From assembly GCA_035301625.1 (NCBI GenBank), contig DATGTW010000037.1, forward strand, positions 1 to 6,211: a stretch of DNA of 6,211 nucleotides, given 5' to 3'. Shown piece after piece: positions 1 to 6,096 of the stretch. The first letter of the stretch is position 1, and every line of letters starts with the position of its first letter. Source of the DNA: Paenalcaligenes sp035301625. GTDB lineage: Bacteria; Pseudomonadota; Gammaproteobacteria; Burkholderiales; Burkholderiaceae_B. A program made the translations under genes and the position numbers. The notes beneath the pieces are model-generated. The model worked only from the letters and a program-made list of their open reading frames with translations, was not told the DNA's origin and did no database searches.

Positions 1-1412
1 ATGTCTTGGGCTTGTCCATAGAGTTCAGCGCGCTCGTCTTGATCGCTAATTTCAGCGGCCTTGCGAATGAGCACGTCGACCTCGGGATTATCATAAAATG
101 AGCGATTGCCAGGCAACCCGCCCCGTTCAGAATCAAACCAATAGTTCATAAACATAAAGGGGTCAGCAAAATCAGGGCTCCAGTTACCCAACGCAATATC
201 AAAATCCCCGTTATCGAGGCGGTCACGCATCGTGGCATTGGCTAATTTTTCTAGTTTTACATTAACCCCCAAAGCAGCAAGATTAGCCTGTACGGTCAGT
301 GCGATGGGCTCCCAGTTGGGATCGCGATCTGAATATAGCAACACGGCCTCTTTGGCACCGGATGCCTGATCAATATAAGACTGGGCCTTATCCAGATCTT
401 GTTTTACGGGCTCTATGTTTTTATCGTGGCCCCACATGCCCTCGGGGATTGGCCCCGTCATCCGCTGCCCTTGGTTATTTAATACCCCTTCTATGATGCC
501 ATCATAATCAACTGCATAAGTAATGGCCTGACGGGCATTGATATCGCTAAATAAACCGTCCCGGTTGTTTAAATACAAATAGGTCACCAATAATGAGGGA
601 ACCTCTTGGATAACCAGATCGTCTTTGCTTTGTAAAGCCTCAATCTGATCTACAGGCAGCATATTAACGATATCTAAATCACCATTTTCCAGCTGCAAGC
701 GCCGTGCAGAGGACTCAGGCACGACACGAAATACAACGCGCTCAAGCGCAGGCTCGTCACCACCATAGTGAGGGTTTTTTTCTAAAACCAAGTTTTGCCC
801 ACGATCCCATTTGATTAACTGAAAAGGGCCTGAACCTGCTGTGTTGGCAGACAAGAATTGATCGGCTCCACCCTCGGCATCCTCGACTATGGGATTGATA
901 ATACCCGCACCATTATTAGCCAAAGTATTTAAAAAAGGAGCAAAAGGCCGCGGTAATCGGAACTCAACAGTAAGAGGGTCAACTGCGACAATTTCCATCC
1001 CCTCGGGGAATGGTTCGGCCGGTCCCTGGTTGATACGCATCAAACGCTCGAATGTGTATTTAACAGCCTCGGCATCAACATCTGCACCATCATTGAACTG
1101 CTGCCCCGAACGCAACTTGAAAGTCCAAACCAAATTATCATCCGATGCGGTCCAACTTTCGGCGAGCTCGCCCTCGACCTCGGTAGACCCCTTTTTATAA
1201 CGCACTAGGTTTTGATAAGCAGGATAAGTGATGGACCAGTCATTATTATCCATGGTAACGGCGGGATCCAACGTTTGTGGATCTGCAGTCTTAGCAATCA
1301 CCAGGGTATCTTTGGGTGTTGCTGCCACCACAATAGCACTGCCTAGAGCAAAAGTAATCGCACCAGAAAACTTGAGTGCACTGACCAGTTTCCTCTTGAT
1401 TAAACCACCCAT
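1..1412 (-). CDS. ABC transporter substrate-binding protein, family 5 (dipeptide/oligopeptide; DdpA-like), 3' end cut by window
   Basis: The reading frame is open from an ATG at 1412 to the window edge, giving 470 codons with no stop. Relatives are about 500-540 residues, so only the C-terminal tail is missing. Residues 1-31 form a Sec-type signal peptide: basic start (KRK at 6-8), hydrophobic core, and a likely cut after VVAA, so the mature protein is periplasmic. After it come TADPQTLDP (42-50) and the SBP_bac_5 signature region at 84-109 (AESW, then WTFKLR and FNDG), typical of DppA/OppA/DdpA proteins. These bind peptides and deliver them to an inner-membrane ABC permease. An AAAGGAG ribosome site at 1420-1426, 7 nt from the ATG, fixes the start. 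The gene follows a DdpX-type dipeptidase on the same strand, as ddpA follows ddpX in E. coli, so D-Ala-D-Ala is a plausible ligand. That is inferred from context; a DppA-like or glutathione-binding role is not excluded. Confidence 0.93.
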   Translation of the reverse strand, partial: MGGLIKRKLVSALKFSGAITFALGSAIVVAATPKDTLVIAKTADPQTLDPAVTMDNNDWSITYPAYQNLVRYKKGSTEVEGELAESWTASDDNLVWTFKLRSGQQFNDGADVDAEAVKYTFERLMRINQGPAEPFPEGMEIVAVDPLTVEFRLPRPFAPFLNTLANNGAGIINPIVEDAEGGADQFLSANTAGSGPFQLIKWDRGQNLVLEKNPHYGGDEPALERVVFRVVPESSARRLQLENGDLDIVNMLPVDQIEALQSKDDLVIQEVPSLLVTYLYLNNRDGLFSDINARQAITYAVDYDGIIEGVLNNQGQRMTGPIPEGMWGHDKNIEPVKQDLDKAQSYIDQASGAKEAVLLYSDRDPNWEPIALTVQANLAALGVNVKLEKLANATMRDRLDNGDFDIALGNWSPDFADPFMFMNYWFDSERGGLPGNRSFYDNPEVDVLIRKAAEISDQDERAELYGQAQD

Positions 1413-1419
1413 ATTAAGT

Positions 1420-1426
1420 CTCCTTT
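1420..1426 (-). promoter_or_regulatory. Ribosome binding site of the peptide-binding protein
   Basis: The minus strand reads AAAGGAG, a strong Shine-Dalgarno match, 7 nt before the ATG at 1412. Another ATG just upstream (1430-1432) is out of frame with the gene, so the 1412 start is preferred. Confidence 0.8.
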
Positions 1427-1433
1427 AGTCATA

Positions 1434-1464
1434 TTTATATGTTTTTATTAGGGCAGTTTAGCAA
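1434..1464 (-). promoter_or_regulatory. Possible weak sigma70-type promoter before the peptide-binding protein
   Basis: In the 86-nt gap between the dipeptidase and the peptide-binding protein, the minus strand carries TTGCTA (1459-1464, 4 of 6 to the -35 consensus) and TATAAA (1434-1439, 5 of 6 to the -10). They are separated by 19 nt, longer than the preferred 17. The gap is AT-rich and shows no terminator hairpin. The gene could therefore be served by read-through, by this promoter, or by both. The match is weak and could be chance. Confidence 0.25.
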
Positions 1465-1498
1465 GTCTTTACAATTTCCCCTATAGCGGTAAACCCTT

Positions 1499-2050
1499 TT
1501 AAAAAGCCACAGTAACCACTGGGTGCGAAGGAATCAAAGGGTACAAGTGGGGATTAGGTAGCTCATAATGCCACCATTCGGTAGCCAGAGGCTGAAAGCC
1601 CGCCTTTTGCATAATTCCAAGCAGCAAAAATCGATTTTTCTGCACCTGCGGACCATGATGAGGATACAGATGGTGTGATGCCTCAGTCATTTCATCAAAG
1701 CCTGTCCCCATATCCAATGGCTCACCTTGGCTATCAATCAGTGTTAAGTCTACGGCAATACCACGGGTATGGTTTGAACCCTGGCTAGGGTCAGAAACAT
1801 ACCTTGGGTCATCTAATACCGTCCAAAAGATGTCCTGAGCAGCCTGCGGCCGATAGGCATCAAAGATCTTGAGTTGAAGTCCGGCCAATTGCGCATACTC
1901 GGATGCACATTTTAGTGCCCTCGCCGCATCACGGTGCAATGCACACTGAGCTTGTGTGTAAACTGGGCGTCCAGCGATATTTTGTGCCGTCGCATAAGCA
2001 AGATCAATCACGACTTGATAGCTATCCTCATCGATGATAACCAAAGACAT
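1499..2050 (-). CDS. ddpX: D-alanyl-D-alanine dipeptidase (VanX/DdpX family, peptidase M15D)
   Basis: This 183-residue zinc metallopeptidase is predicted to hydrolyse D-Ala-D-Ala to two D-alanines. It carries the family's active-site pattern. Arg67 in FDAYRP corresponds to the catalytic Arg of VanX. His94 and Asp101 in SNHTRGIAVD, and His161 in EWWHY, are the expected zinc ligands, and Glu158 is the catalytic base. The H-to-D spacing (7) and E-to-H spacing (3) match VanX. Length is slightly below E. coli DdpX (about 193). No signal peptide is seen, so it should act in the cytoplasm on imported dipeptide, unlike periplasmic PcgL. The start at 2050 is chosen because GGAGG (2056-2060) lies 5 nt before it; an in-frame ATG at 2062 has no ribosome site and overlaps that GGAGG. 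The gene lies 24 nt after the iron-transporter ATPase and before a peptide-binding protein. A salvage role is more likely than vancomycin resistance, since no vanH or vanA homologue is present in the window. Confidence 0.92.
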   Translation of the reverse strand: MSLVIIDEDSYQVVIDLAYATAQNIAGRPVYTQAQCALHRDAARALKCASEYAQLAGLQLKIFDAYRPQAAQDIFWTVLDDPRYVSDPSQGSNHTRGIAVDLTLIDSQGEPLDMGTGFDEMTEASHHLYPHHGPQVQKNRFLLLGIMQKAGFQPLATEWWHYELPNPHLYPLIPSHPVVTVAF

Positions 2051-2055
2051 GCCTG

Positions 2056-2060
2056 CCTCC
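2056..2060 (-). promoter_or_regulatory. Ribosome binding site deciding the dipeptidase start
   Basis: The minus strand reads GGAGG, 5 nt before the ATG at 2050. The first G of the motif is also the last base of the in-frame upstream ATG (2060-2062), which has only AT-rich sequence ahead of it. This favours the 183-residue form over the 187-residue form. Confidence 0.7.
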
Positions 2061-2074
2061 ATAAAATGTGTTTT

Positions 2075-2914
2075 TTAGGCCACGTTTAAATTTTTTTGGC
2101 GTCGATATGCACTTTGTACATCCCCAAGCATGATAGTGCCATTATAGGGATCTTTAATCACCTTACAATGCACACCATAAAGCGCTTTGATCAAATCAGC
2201 GGTAATAATTTGCTCAGGAGCCCCAGCTGCCAGAATCTGACCATCTTTCATAGCCACAATATGATCTGCAAACCGACATGCAGAAACCAAATCATGCACA
2301 ACCATAATGATAGTCTTACCCTGATGTGCGAGCTGACGGATCAACTCAAAGACCTCTATTTGGTGACCCATATCCAAAGCTGAAGTAGGCTCATCTAATA
2401 ACAACAAGGGGGTGCTTTGGGCAATGGTCATCGCAATCCAAGCACGCTGACGCTGCCCCCCTGACATAAAGTCTAATGGCCGCTGAGCCAGCTCTTGGAG
2501 CGATGCCAACTGAATGGCTTGTTGTACTATTTGCTCATCCTCGGGACGCCAACGCTGCCACAGACCTTGGTGTGGTTGACGACCAAAACGCACCAGTTCC
2601 TCAACAGTCAATCCCTGAGGAGCGTGCGCCTCTTGGGGCAGCAGGGCCAATAATTGGGCTACCCGACGTGTTGGCATGGAATGGATACATTGACCATTAA
2701 TAGTTACCCGGCCACTGATAGGTTTAAGCACACGGCAAACCCCCGCCAGCAAAGTGGATTTGCCGCAACCATTGGGCCCAATAATGGCCGTCACCTTTTG
2801 GGGCGGAAAATGCGCTTCCAAATTATCAATGATAATTTTGTCTCCGTACCCAAGACTCAAGCCATTGGCCACTAAATCAATTGACTGAGAAATATCTGTT
2901 TTTAAAGGACTCAT
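2075..2914 (-). CDS. Ferric-siderophore-type ABC importer ATP-binding protein (FecE/FepC/FhuC family)
   Basis: This 279-residue cytoplasmic ATPase powers the two permeases encoded just upstream. All nucleotide-binding motifs are present in order: aromatic A-loop Tyr23, Walker A GPNGCGKST (46-54), Q-loop Gln94 in LLPQE, ABC signature SGGQRQ (151-156), Walker B LLLLDEP (170-176) with catalytic Glu175, D-loop SALD (178-181) and H-loop His207 (VVHD). The run MSGGQRQRAWIAM is characteristic of the iron-siderophore/B12 importer group, with Met in place of the usual Leu before SGGQ. Length fits the family (255-280). The start is placed at the ATG at 2914 because that codon overlaps the permease stop as ATGA, a classic translational-coupling junction. 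The frame continues upstream to a TTG at 2948-2950, which would add an Ala/Ser-rich stretch and is less likely. The exact substrate cannot be read from the ATPase. Confidence 0.95.
   Translation of the reverse strand: MSPLKTDISQSIDLVANGLSLGYGDKIIIDNLEAHFPPQKVTAIIGPNGCGKSTLLAGVCRVLKPISGRVTINGQCIHSMPTRRVAQLLALLPQEAHAPQGLTVEELVRFGRQPHQGLWQRWRPEDEQIVQQAIQLASLQELAQRPLDFMSGGQRQRAWIAMTIAQSTPLLLLDEPTSALDMGHQIEVFELIRQLAHQGKTIIMVVHDLVSACRFADHIVAMKDGQILAAGAPEQIITADLIKALYGVHCKVIKDPYNGTIMLGDVQSAYRRQKNLNVA
2911..2914 (-). other. ATGA stop/start overlap between second permease and ATPase
   Basis: On the minus strand the four bases ATGA hold both the ATPase start (ATG, 2914-2912) and the permease stop (TGA, 2913-2911). 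Such overlaps usually mean re-initiation by the terminating ribosome, keeping permease and ATPase output matched. Only a weak purine-rich Shine-Dalgarno (AGCAAG) precedes it, consistent with coupling. Confidence 0.75.
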
Positions 2915-3966
2915 ATCGCTTGCTGAGGCTGCCGACGCAGCAACAGCCAAATTAAATAAGGGCTACCTACCACCGCAGTAATTAAACCCACCGGAATTTC
3001 AATAGGTGCCCATAAACGCTGTCCGACCTGGTCAGCGAGCAATAAAAATAAACTACCGAAAATCGCTGCATGCCATATTGACACGCGATTAGCCGCAACT
3101 AGATGGCGTGCAGCCTCAGGAGCCACCAAAGCAATCATGCCTACTGGCCCAGTTAACGCAACAGCAAAACCAGTTAAGCATACGGTTACTACCATAGTCA
3201 TCCAACGCGTCAAACGCATAGATACGCCCAAACTAATCGCAACCTCGTCAGAAAGCCGCATAACATTTAATGAGCGTGTCAGCCAAGCGCCTAAAGGCAA
3301 ACAAAAAACAAGGCAGAAAAGCATCCACCAGATAGCCTCTTCGGGACGGGCATTAAGACTGCCCACAGTCCAAGGATACGCTGCATTGGCACTATCCATG
3401 TCAGTACGTGCCAACATAAAATTAGTCACAGCACCAAAAACCGCTCCGATACCCACACCCATCACAATAAACCGATAACCTTTACTGCCCATTCCACCGC
3501 TTAAACCAAAAGCCAGCGCAGCAGCGGTGGCTGCCCCAACTAAAGCCAACAAAGGTGTCGCTAAACTCAATGGGATAGCTACGATAGAAGCAATGGCAAA
3601 AGCGGTGGCTCCATTATCCAAACCCACAATATTTGGGGTTGCCAAACGATTACGGGCCATCGTCTGTAATAGGCAGCCACCTGCGCCTAAACCCGCGCCA
3701 GCAATAATCGCTGCCAAGATGCGTGGTACCCGTAATTCAAAAATCAGAAAACTTAAAAAATCATCCCCACCGCCAATTAACGCAAGCAATACCCCTACGA
3801 CACCTTCTTCTTCATTGCCCACATAGAGCGCATAAAATGCCACCAAAATCAACAACAAAAAAATGCCTACTAGACTCACCCACGGGTGGTACCTCAAGCG
3901 GACCCACAGTGACCCCGAAGAGCTGTGTGTATTGGGCATGGAAGCAATAGGAATACGAACCGTCAA
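2911..3966 (-). CDS. Iron-siderophore-type ABC importer permease (FecCD family), second subunit
   Basis: This 351-residue polytopic inner-membrane protein, with about 9-10 hydrophobic segments by eye, belongs to the BtuC/FecCD/FhuB group that forms the translocation channel with a partner permease. Diagnostic stretches are FELRVPRILAAIIAGAGLG (76-94), LLQTMARNRLATPNIVGLD (99-117), and the coupling-helix region TGPVGMIALVAPEAARH (272-288), followed by the family ending PIEIPVGLITAVVGSPYLIWLL. Most relatives read VPHIAR or VPHLAR where this has APEAARH. The start is probably TTG at 3966: it sits behind a GAGGGGGG ribosome site, while the first in-frame ATG (residue 10, at 3939) has none. The resulting N-terminal tail of about 27 residues before the first helix is polar. 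The gene begins 10 nt after the previous permease's stop, which lies at the edge of the ribosome site, and ends in ATGA with the ATPase. Confidence 0.93.
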   Translation of the reverse strand: MTVRIPIASMPNTHSSSGSLWVRLRYHPWVSLVGIFLLLILVAFYALYVGNEEEGVVGVLLALIGGGDDFLSFLIFELRVPRILAAIIAGAGLGAGGCLLQTMARNRLATPNIVGLDNGATAFAIASIVAIPLSLATPLLALVGAATAAALAFGLSGGMGSKGYRFIVMGVGIGAVFGAVTNFMLARTDMDSANAAYPWTVGSLNARPEEAIWWMLFCLVFCLPLGAWLTRSLNVMRLSDEVAISLGVSMRLTRWMTMVVTVCLTGFAVALTGPVGMIALVAPEAARHLVAANRVSIWHAAIFGSLFLLLADQVGQRLWAPIEIPVGLITAVVGSPYLIWLLLRRQPQQAI

Positions 3967-3970
3967 AATA

Positions 3971-3978
3971 CCCCCCTC
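3971..3978 (-). promoter_or_regulatory. Ribosome binding site with six-G run ahead of a TTG start
   Basis: The minus strand reads GAGGGGGG, starting inside the TGA stop of the first permease and ending 4 nt before TTG at 3966; taking GAGG as the core gives 8 nt. It is the only good Shine-Dalgarno near the gene's 5' end and argues for TTG initiation. The homopolymer could vary in length by slippage, which would alter spacing. Confidence 0.6.
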
Positions 3979-4969
3979 ACAATGTAGGCAAACGGCGCTG
4001 ACGCACCACGTACATTAAGATAGGCGCCCCAACAAAGGCAGTCACTACACCCACAGGTAACTCATAAGGAGCGACTACTAAACGAGAAATAATATCGGCA
4101 CCAACCACTACTACGGGTCCGAACAATAAACTCAAATAAAAAACGCGCCGTATATCTGCGCCCACTAAAGCACGTACTAAAAATGGGACAACCAGCCCAA
4201 CAAAAGCGATAGGACCTGCCCCTGCCGTTGCACAACCCACCAATATTGCCACCCCAAAAACAGTCAGGATCTGGACCTGCTTGGGATTATGCCCCAAGCC
4301 CTGGGCCATGCGCTCACCCAAAGCCATTGCAGCTAATGCACGTAAGTTAAACGTAATGAGCAGTACACCGCACACAACCCCGATCGCAACCCATAAAATC
4401 ATTTCAGTAGGCCGGCCAGCGAGCGCACCAATCAACCAAAAACGCATTTCGTCTGCTGTACGCTGATCAGTAAGCAAAAATAGACTGGTGATCGATAATA
4501 AAAAGCCGGAAAAAGCGGCCCCTGCCAAAATAAGCCGCACTGGGTCCTGACTGGCCCCGGATACGCGGCTCACGCCAAGCACTAATAAACAACCGCACAA
4601 TGCGCCCAAGACGGCAACCCACAACCCTACACTGGCAGCTGAAGCACCCATATAAATAGCCAGTACAACTGCAAAGGAAGCCCCAGCACTGACCCCTAAT
4701 AATCCTGGCTCAGCTAAAGGATTGCGCGTCATGGTCTGCAACACTGCGCCAGCGGCGGCCAACGCAGCACCCACCACAACACCTAACAAAGTCCGTGTAC
4801 CACGTAATTCAAGAATGACAAATTTTGCTTGCTCATCGTTACCGGACAACAACCAAGATAGACTACGCTGAAATGAAACCTGTCCGGTGCCTAACAAAAG
4901 ACTGAGCAATAGGCACAGAAACAGGGCTGCTGTGCCTATTGCCCAGCTTTTTTTAATAGATATATTCAT
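3977..4969 (-). CDS. Iron-siderophore-type ABC importer permease (FecCD family), first subunit
   Basis: This 330-residue polytopic inner-membrane permease has the normal length for FecC/FepD/BtuC relatives. Family blocks are visible: ILELRGTRTLLGVVVGAAL (52-70), AVLQTMTRNPLAEPGLLGV (75-93) leading to SAGASFAVV, the mid-protein FWLIGALAGR (177-186), the coupling-helix region AGPIAFVGLVVPFLVR (251-266), and the C-terminal ELPVGVVTAFVGAPILMYVVRQRR. The usual LRLPR motif reads LRGTR here. It is predicted to pair with the next gene's product as a heterodimer that accepts ligand from the Tat-exported binding protein and is driven by the ATPase at 2075-2914. The ATG at 4969 lies 24 nt after the binding-protein stop, with only a weak AGG close to it, so coupling to upstream translation is likely. 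Iron chelate is the probable cargo because of the Fur box, but the sequence does not name the siderophore. Confidence 0.94.
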   Translation of the reverse strand: MNISIKKSWAIGTAALFLCLLLSLLLGTGQVSFQRSLSWLLSGNDEQAKFVILELRGTRTLLGVVVGAALAAAGAVLQTMTRNPLAEPGLLGVSAGASFAVVLAIYMGASAASVGLWVAVLGALCGCLLVLGVSRVSGASQDPVRLILAGAAFSGFLLSITSLFLLTDQRTADEMRFWLIGALAGRPTEMILWVAIGVVCGVLLITFNLRALAAMALGERMAQGLGHNPKQVQILTVFGVAILVGCATAGAGPIAFVGLVVPFLVRALVGADIRRVFYLSLLFGPVVVVGADIISRLVVAPYELPVGVVTAFVGAPILMYVVRQRRLPTL

Positions 4970-4993
4970 CGCCTAAAAATGCACTCGCGATAA

Positions 4994-5944
4994 TCACTGG
5001 CTGGCCAATTGTGCCAAATCTTCGATAATGACCTCGGCGGCTAAAGGCCCATAACCACTGCTCCACACTTGACCATCAACAACTTTAACGTGATCATTTT
5101 GTACAGCGGCTAAACGCTGGAATACAGGCTGTTTTTGAGCCTCAATCAATGCCGCCTCACCGTGTGCGGTTAAAGAAGCTAACAACAGCCAATCAGCATC
5201 AATTTGAACCAAGTTTTCCAAACTCAAAGTATCGCTATGAGGCCGTTGGCCCAAATCATTTGCCAATGGCAAAGTTTCCAGCCCCGCCGCACGAATAAGC
5301 TGTCCTGTAAATAACTTGCCCGACATCATAATGGGCCCCTGTGGATTCCACCGTACGACAGACACAGTCTGGGGCTCATTCCAATAAGCGTGCATGGCCT
5401 CAAGCTGCTCATCAATATCGGCCAATTTTTTCTCTATTTCATTCTCTTTATCAAGAGCGTAGCCAAACAAGCGCACTGTCGTTTTCCAATCAGTAAAGGT
5501 ATTTTCTCGCTCAGGCACTACGGTAGGCGCAATACGGCTAAGCTTTTTGTACAAAGCCTCGTTAGTCTCGGCAGAAGCCAAAATTAAATCTGGGCGCAGA
5601 CGAAAAATAGCCTCGATATTCGGTTCGCGAACGGTACCCACGATCTCTATAGGATCTGTCAAATACTCTTGCAAGTATTGCGCCACGTCTGAACCGCCAC
5701 GGCTGGCCAACGCAGCAATCGGTTGCACACCGACACTCAGCGCAGTATCCAACGCCCCTTCGTCAAGGACCACTACACGCTCGGGCTGCCCTGACACACT
5801 AACTACCCCATATGAAGTGTCGAGCTGACGCTCGTTTTGGGCATAAGCAATATTGCTGCCCATTAATACACCGCTCAGCCCAACACTAAGCACAAAGGCA
5901 GACAAGGCCTGATCTAAAAAAGAACGACGGGAACTACTACGCAT
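4994..5944 (-). CDS. Iron-siderophore ABC transporter substrate-binding protein with Tat signal (FecB/FhuD-like)
   Basis: This 316-residue periplasmic binding protein of the helical-backbone type (Peripla_BP_2) captures a ferric chelate and hands it to the permease pair. Residues 5-10 read SRRSFL, a close match to the twin-arginine consensus, followed by a hydrophobic stretch and a likely cut after AYA (residue 35), so export of a folded protein by Tat is predicted. There is no lipobox cysteine. The mature part shows the family pattern: PERVVVLDEGALDTALSVGV (54-73), GTVREPNIEAIFRLRPDLIL (103-122), a charged inter-lobe helix around 166-186, MMSGKLFTGQLIRAAG (206-221), and the C-terminal WSSGYGPLAAEVIIEDL. 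The ATG at 5944 has a modest AGGT Shine-Dalgarno 7-9 nt upstream. It is the first gene of the operon, behind a Fur box, so it should be made under iron limitation. The ligand (citrate, hydroxamate, catecholate or other) is unresolved. Confidence 0.94.
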   Translation of the reverse strand: MRSSSRRSFLDQALSAFVLSVGLSGVLMGSNIAYAQNERQLDTSYGVVSVSGQPERVVVLDEGALDTALSVGVQPIAALASRGGSDVAQYLQEYLTDPIEIVGTVREPNIEAIFRLRPDLILASAETNEALYKKLSRIAPTVVPERENTFTDWKTTVRLFGYALDKENEIEKKLADIDEQLEAMHAYWNEPQTVSVVRWNPQGPIMMSGKLFTGQLIRAAGLETLPLANDLGQRPHSDTLSLENLVQIDADWLLLASLTAHGEAALIEAQKQPVFQRLAAVQNDHVKVVDGQVWSSGYGPLAAEVIIEDLAQLASQ

Positions 5945-6015
5945 AAATTCTACCTATAAATAAAGCCCAATAGCCAATGCAAAGAAGGTGTCTAAAGCAC
6001 AAGCCTGAACACGAA

Positions 6016-6030
6016 TGATAACGATTATCA
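6016..6030 (-). promoter_or_regulatory. Fur box (iron-dependent operator) for the transporter operon
   Basis: The 15 bases TGATAACGATTATCA match the 7-1-7 Fur consensus inverted repeat (TGATAAT, one base, ATTATCA) at all but one arm position. The site is 71 nt upstream of the binding-protein ATG. On the minus strand it contains GATAAT, a 5-of-6 match to a -10 hexamer, so bound Fe-Fur would cover a promoter there, although no good -35 is visible at the right distance. Repression under iron-replete conditions of the whole downstream operon is inferred. Confidence 0.82.
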
Positions 6031-6081
6031 GTTATTCTAATAAATAAGAACACAAAGATAAAGCTTTTTCAGCTAAAACTT

Positions 6082-6096
6082 TGATGCAAATCATTA
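6082..6096. promoter_or_regulatory. Possible second, weaker Fur-like site
   Basis: The bases TGATGCAAATCATTA include AATCATTA, exact to the right half of the classical 19-bp iron box. Aligned over the full 19 bp, I count 12 matches. It lies 51 nt beyond the strong box, away from the operon, where it could strengthen repression or serve a divergent gene. The match could be chance in AT-rich DNA. Confidence 0.3.

Noticed and set aside
889..1428. Plus-strand open frames opposite the peptide-binding protein
   Set aside because: They lie antisense to a long frame with a signal peptide and family signature, have no recognisable motifs, and lack good ribosome sites.
1499..2050. Dipeptidase as a vancomycin-resistance vanX
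   Set aside because: No vanH or ligase neighbour is present and the next gene is a peptide-binding protein, which points to ddpX-type salvage.
2915..2950. Longer ATPase start at TTG 2950
   Set aside because: It would add 12 Ala/Ser-rich residues inside the permease coding region; the ATG at 2914 in an ATGA overlap is the better junction.
2096..3950. Several plus-strand open frames of about 70-115 codons opposite the ATPase and second permease
   Set aside because: They are antisense shadows: low-complexity Ala/Pro/Thr-rich translations arising from the reverse of membrane-protein codons, with no domain signature.
6060..6082. Imperfect inverted repeat AAAG(C)TTTT ... AAAACTTT as a terminator
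   Set aside because: The stem is AT-rich with a bulge and no following T-run, so it is unlikely to terminate transcription.
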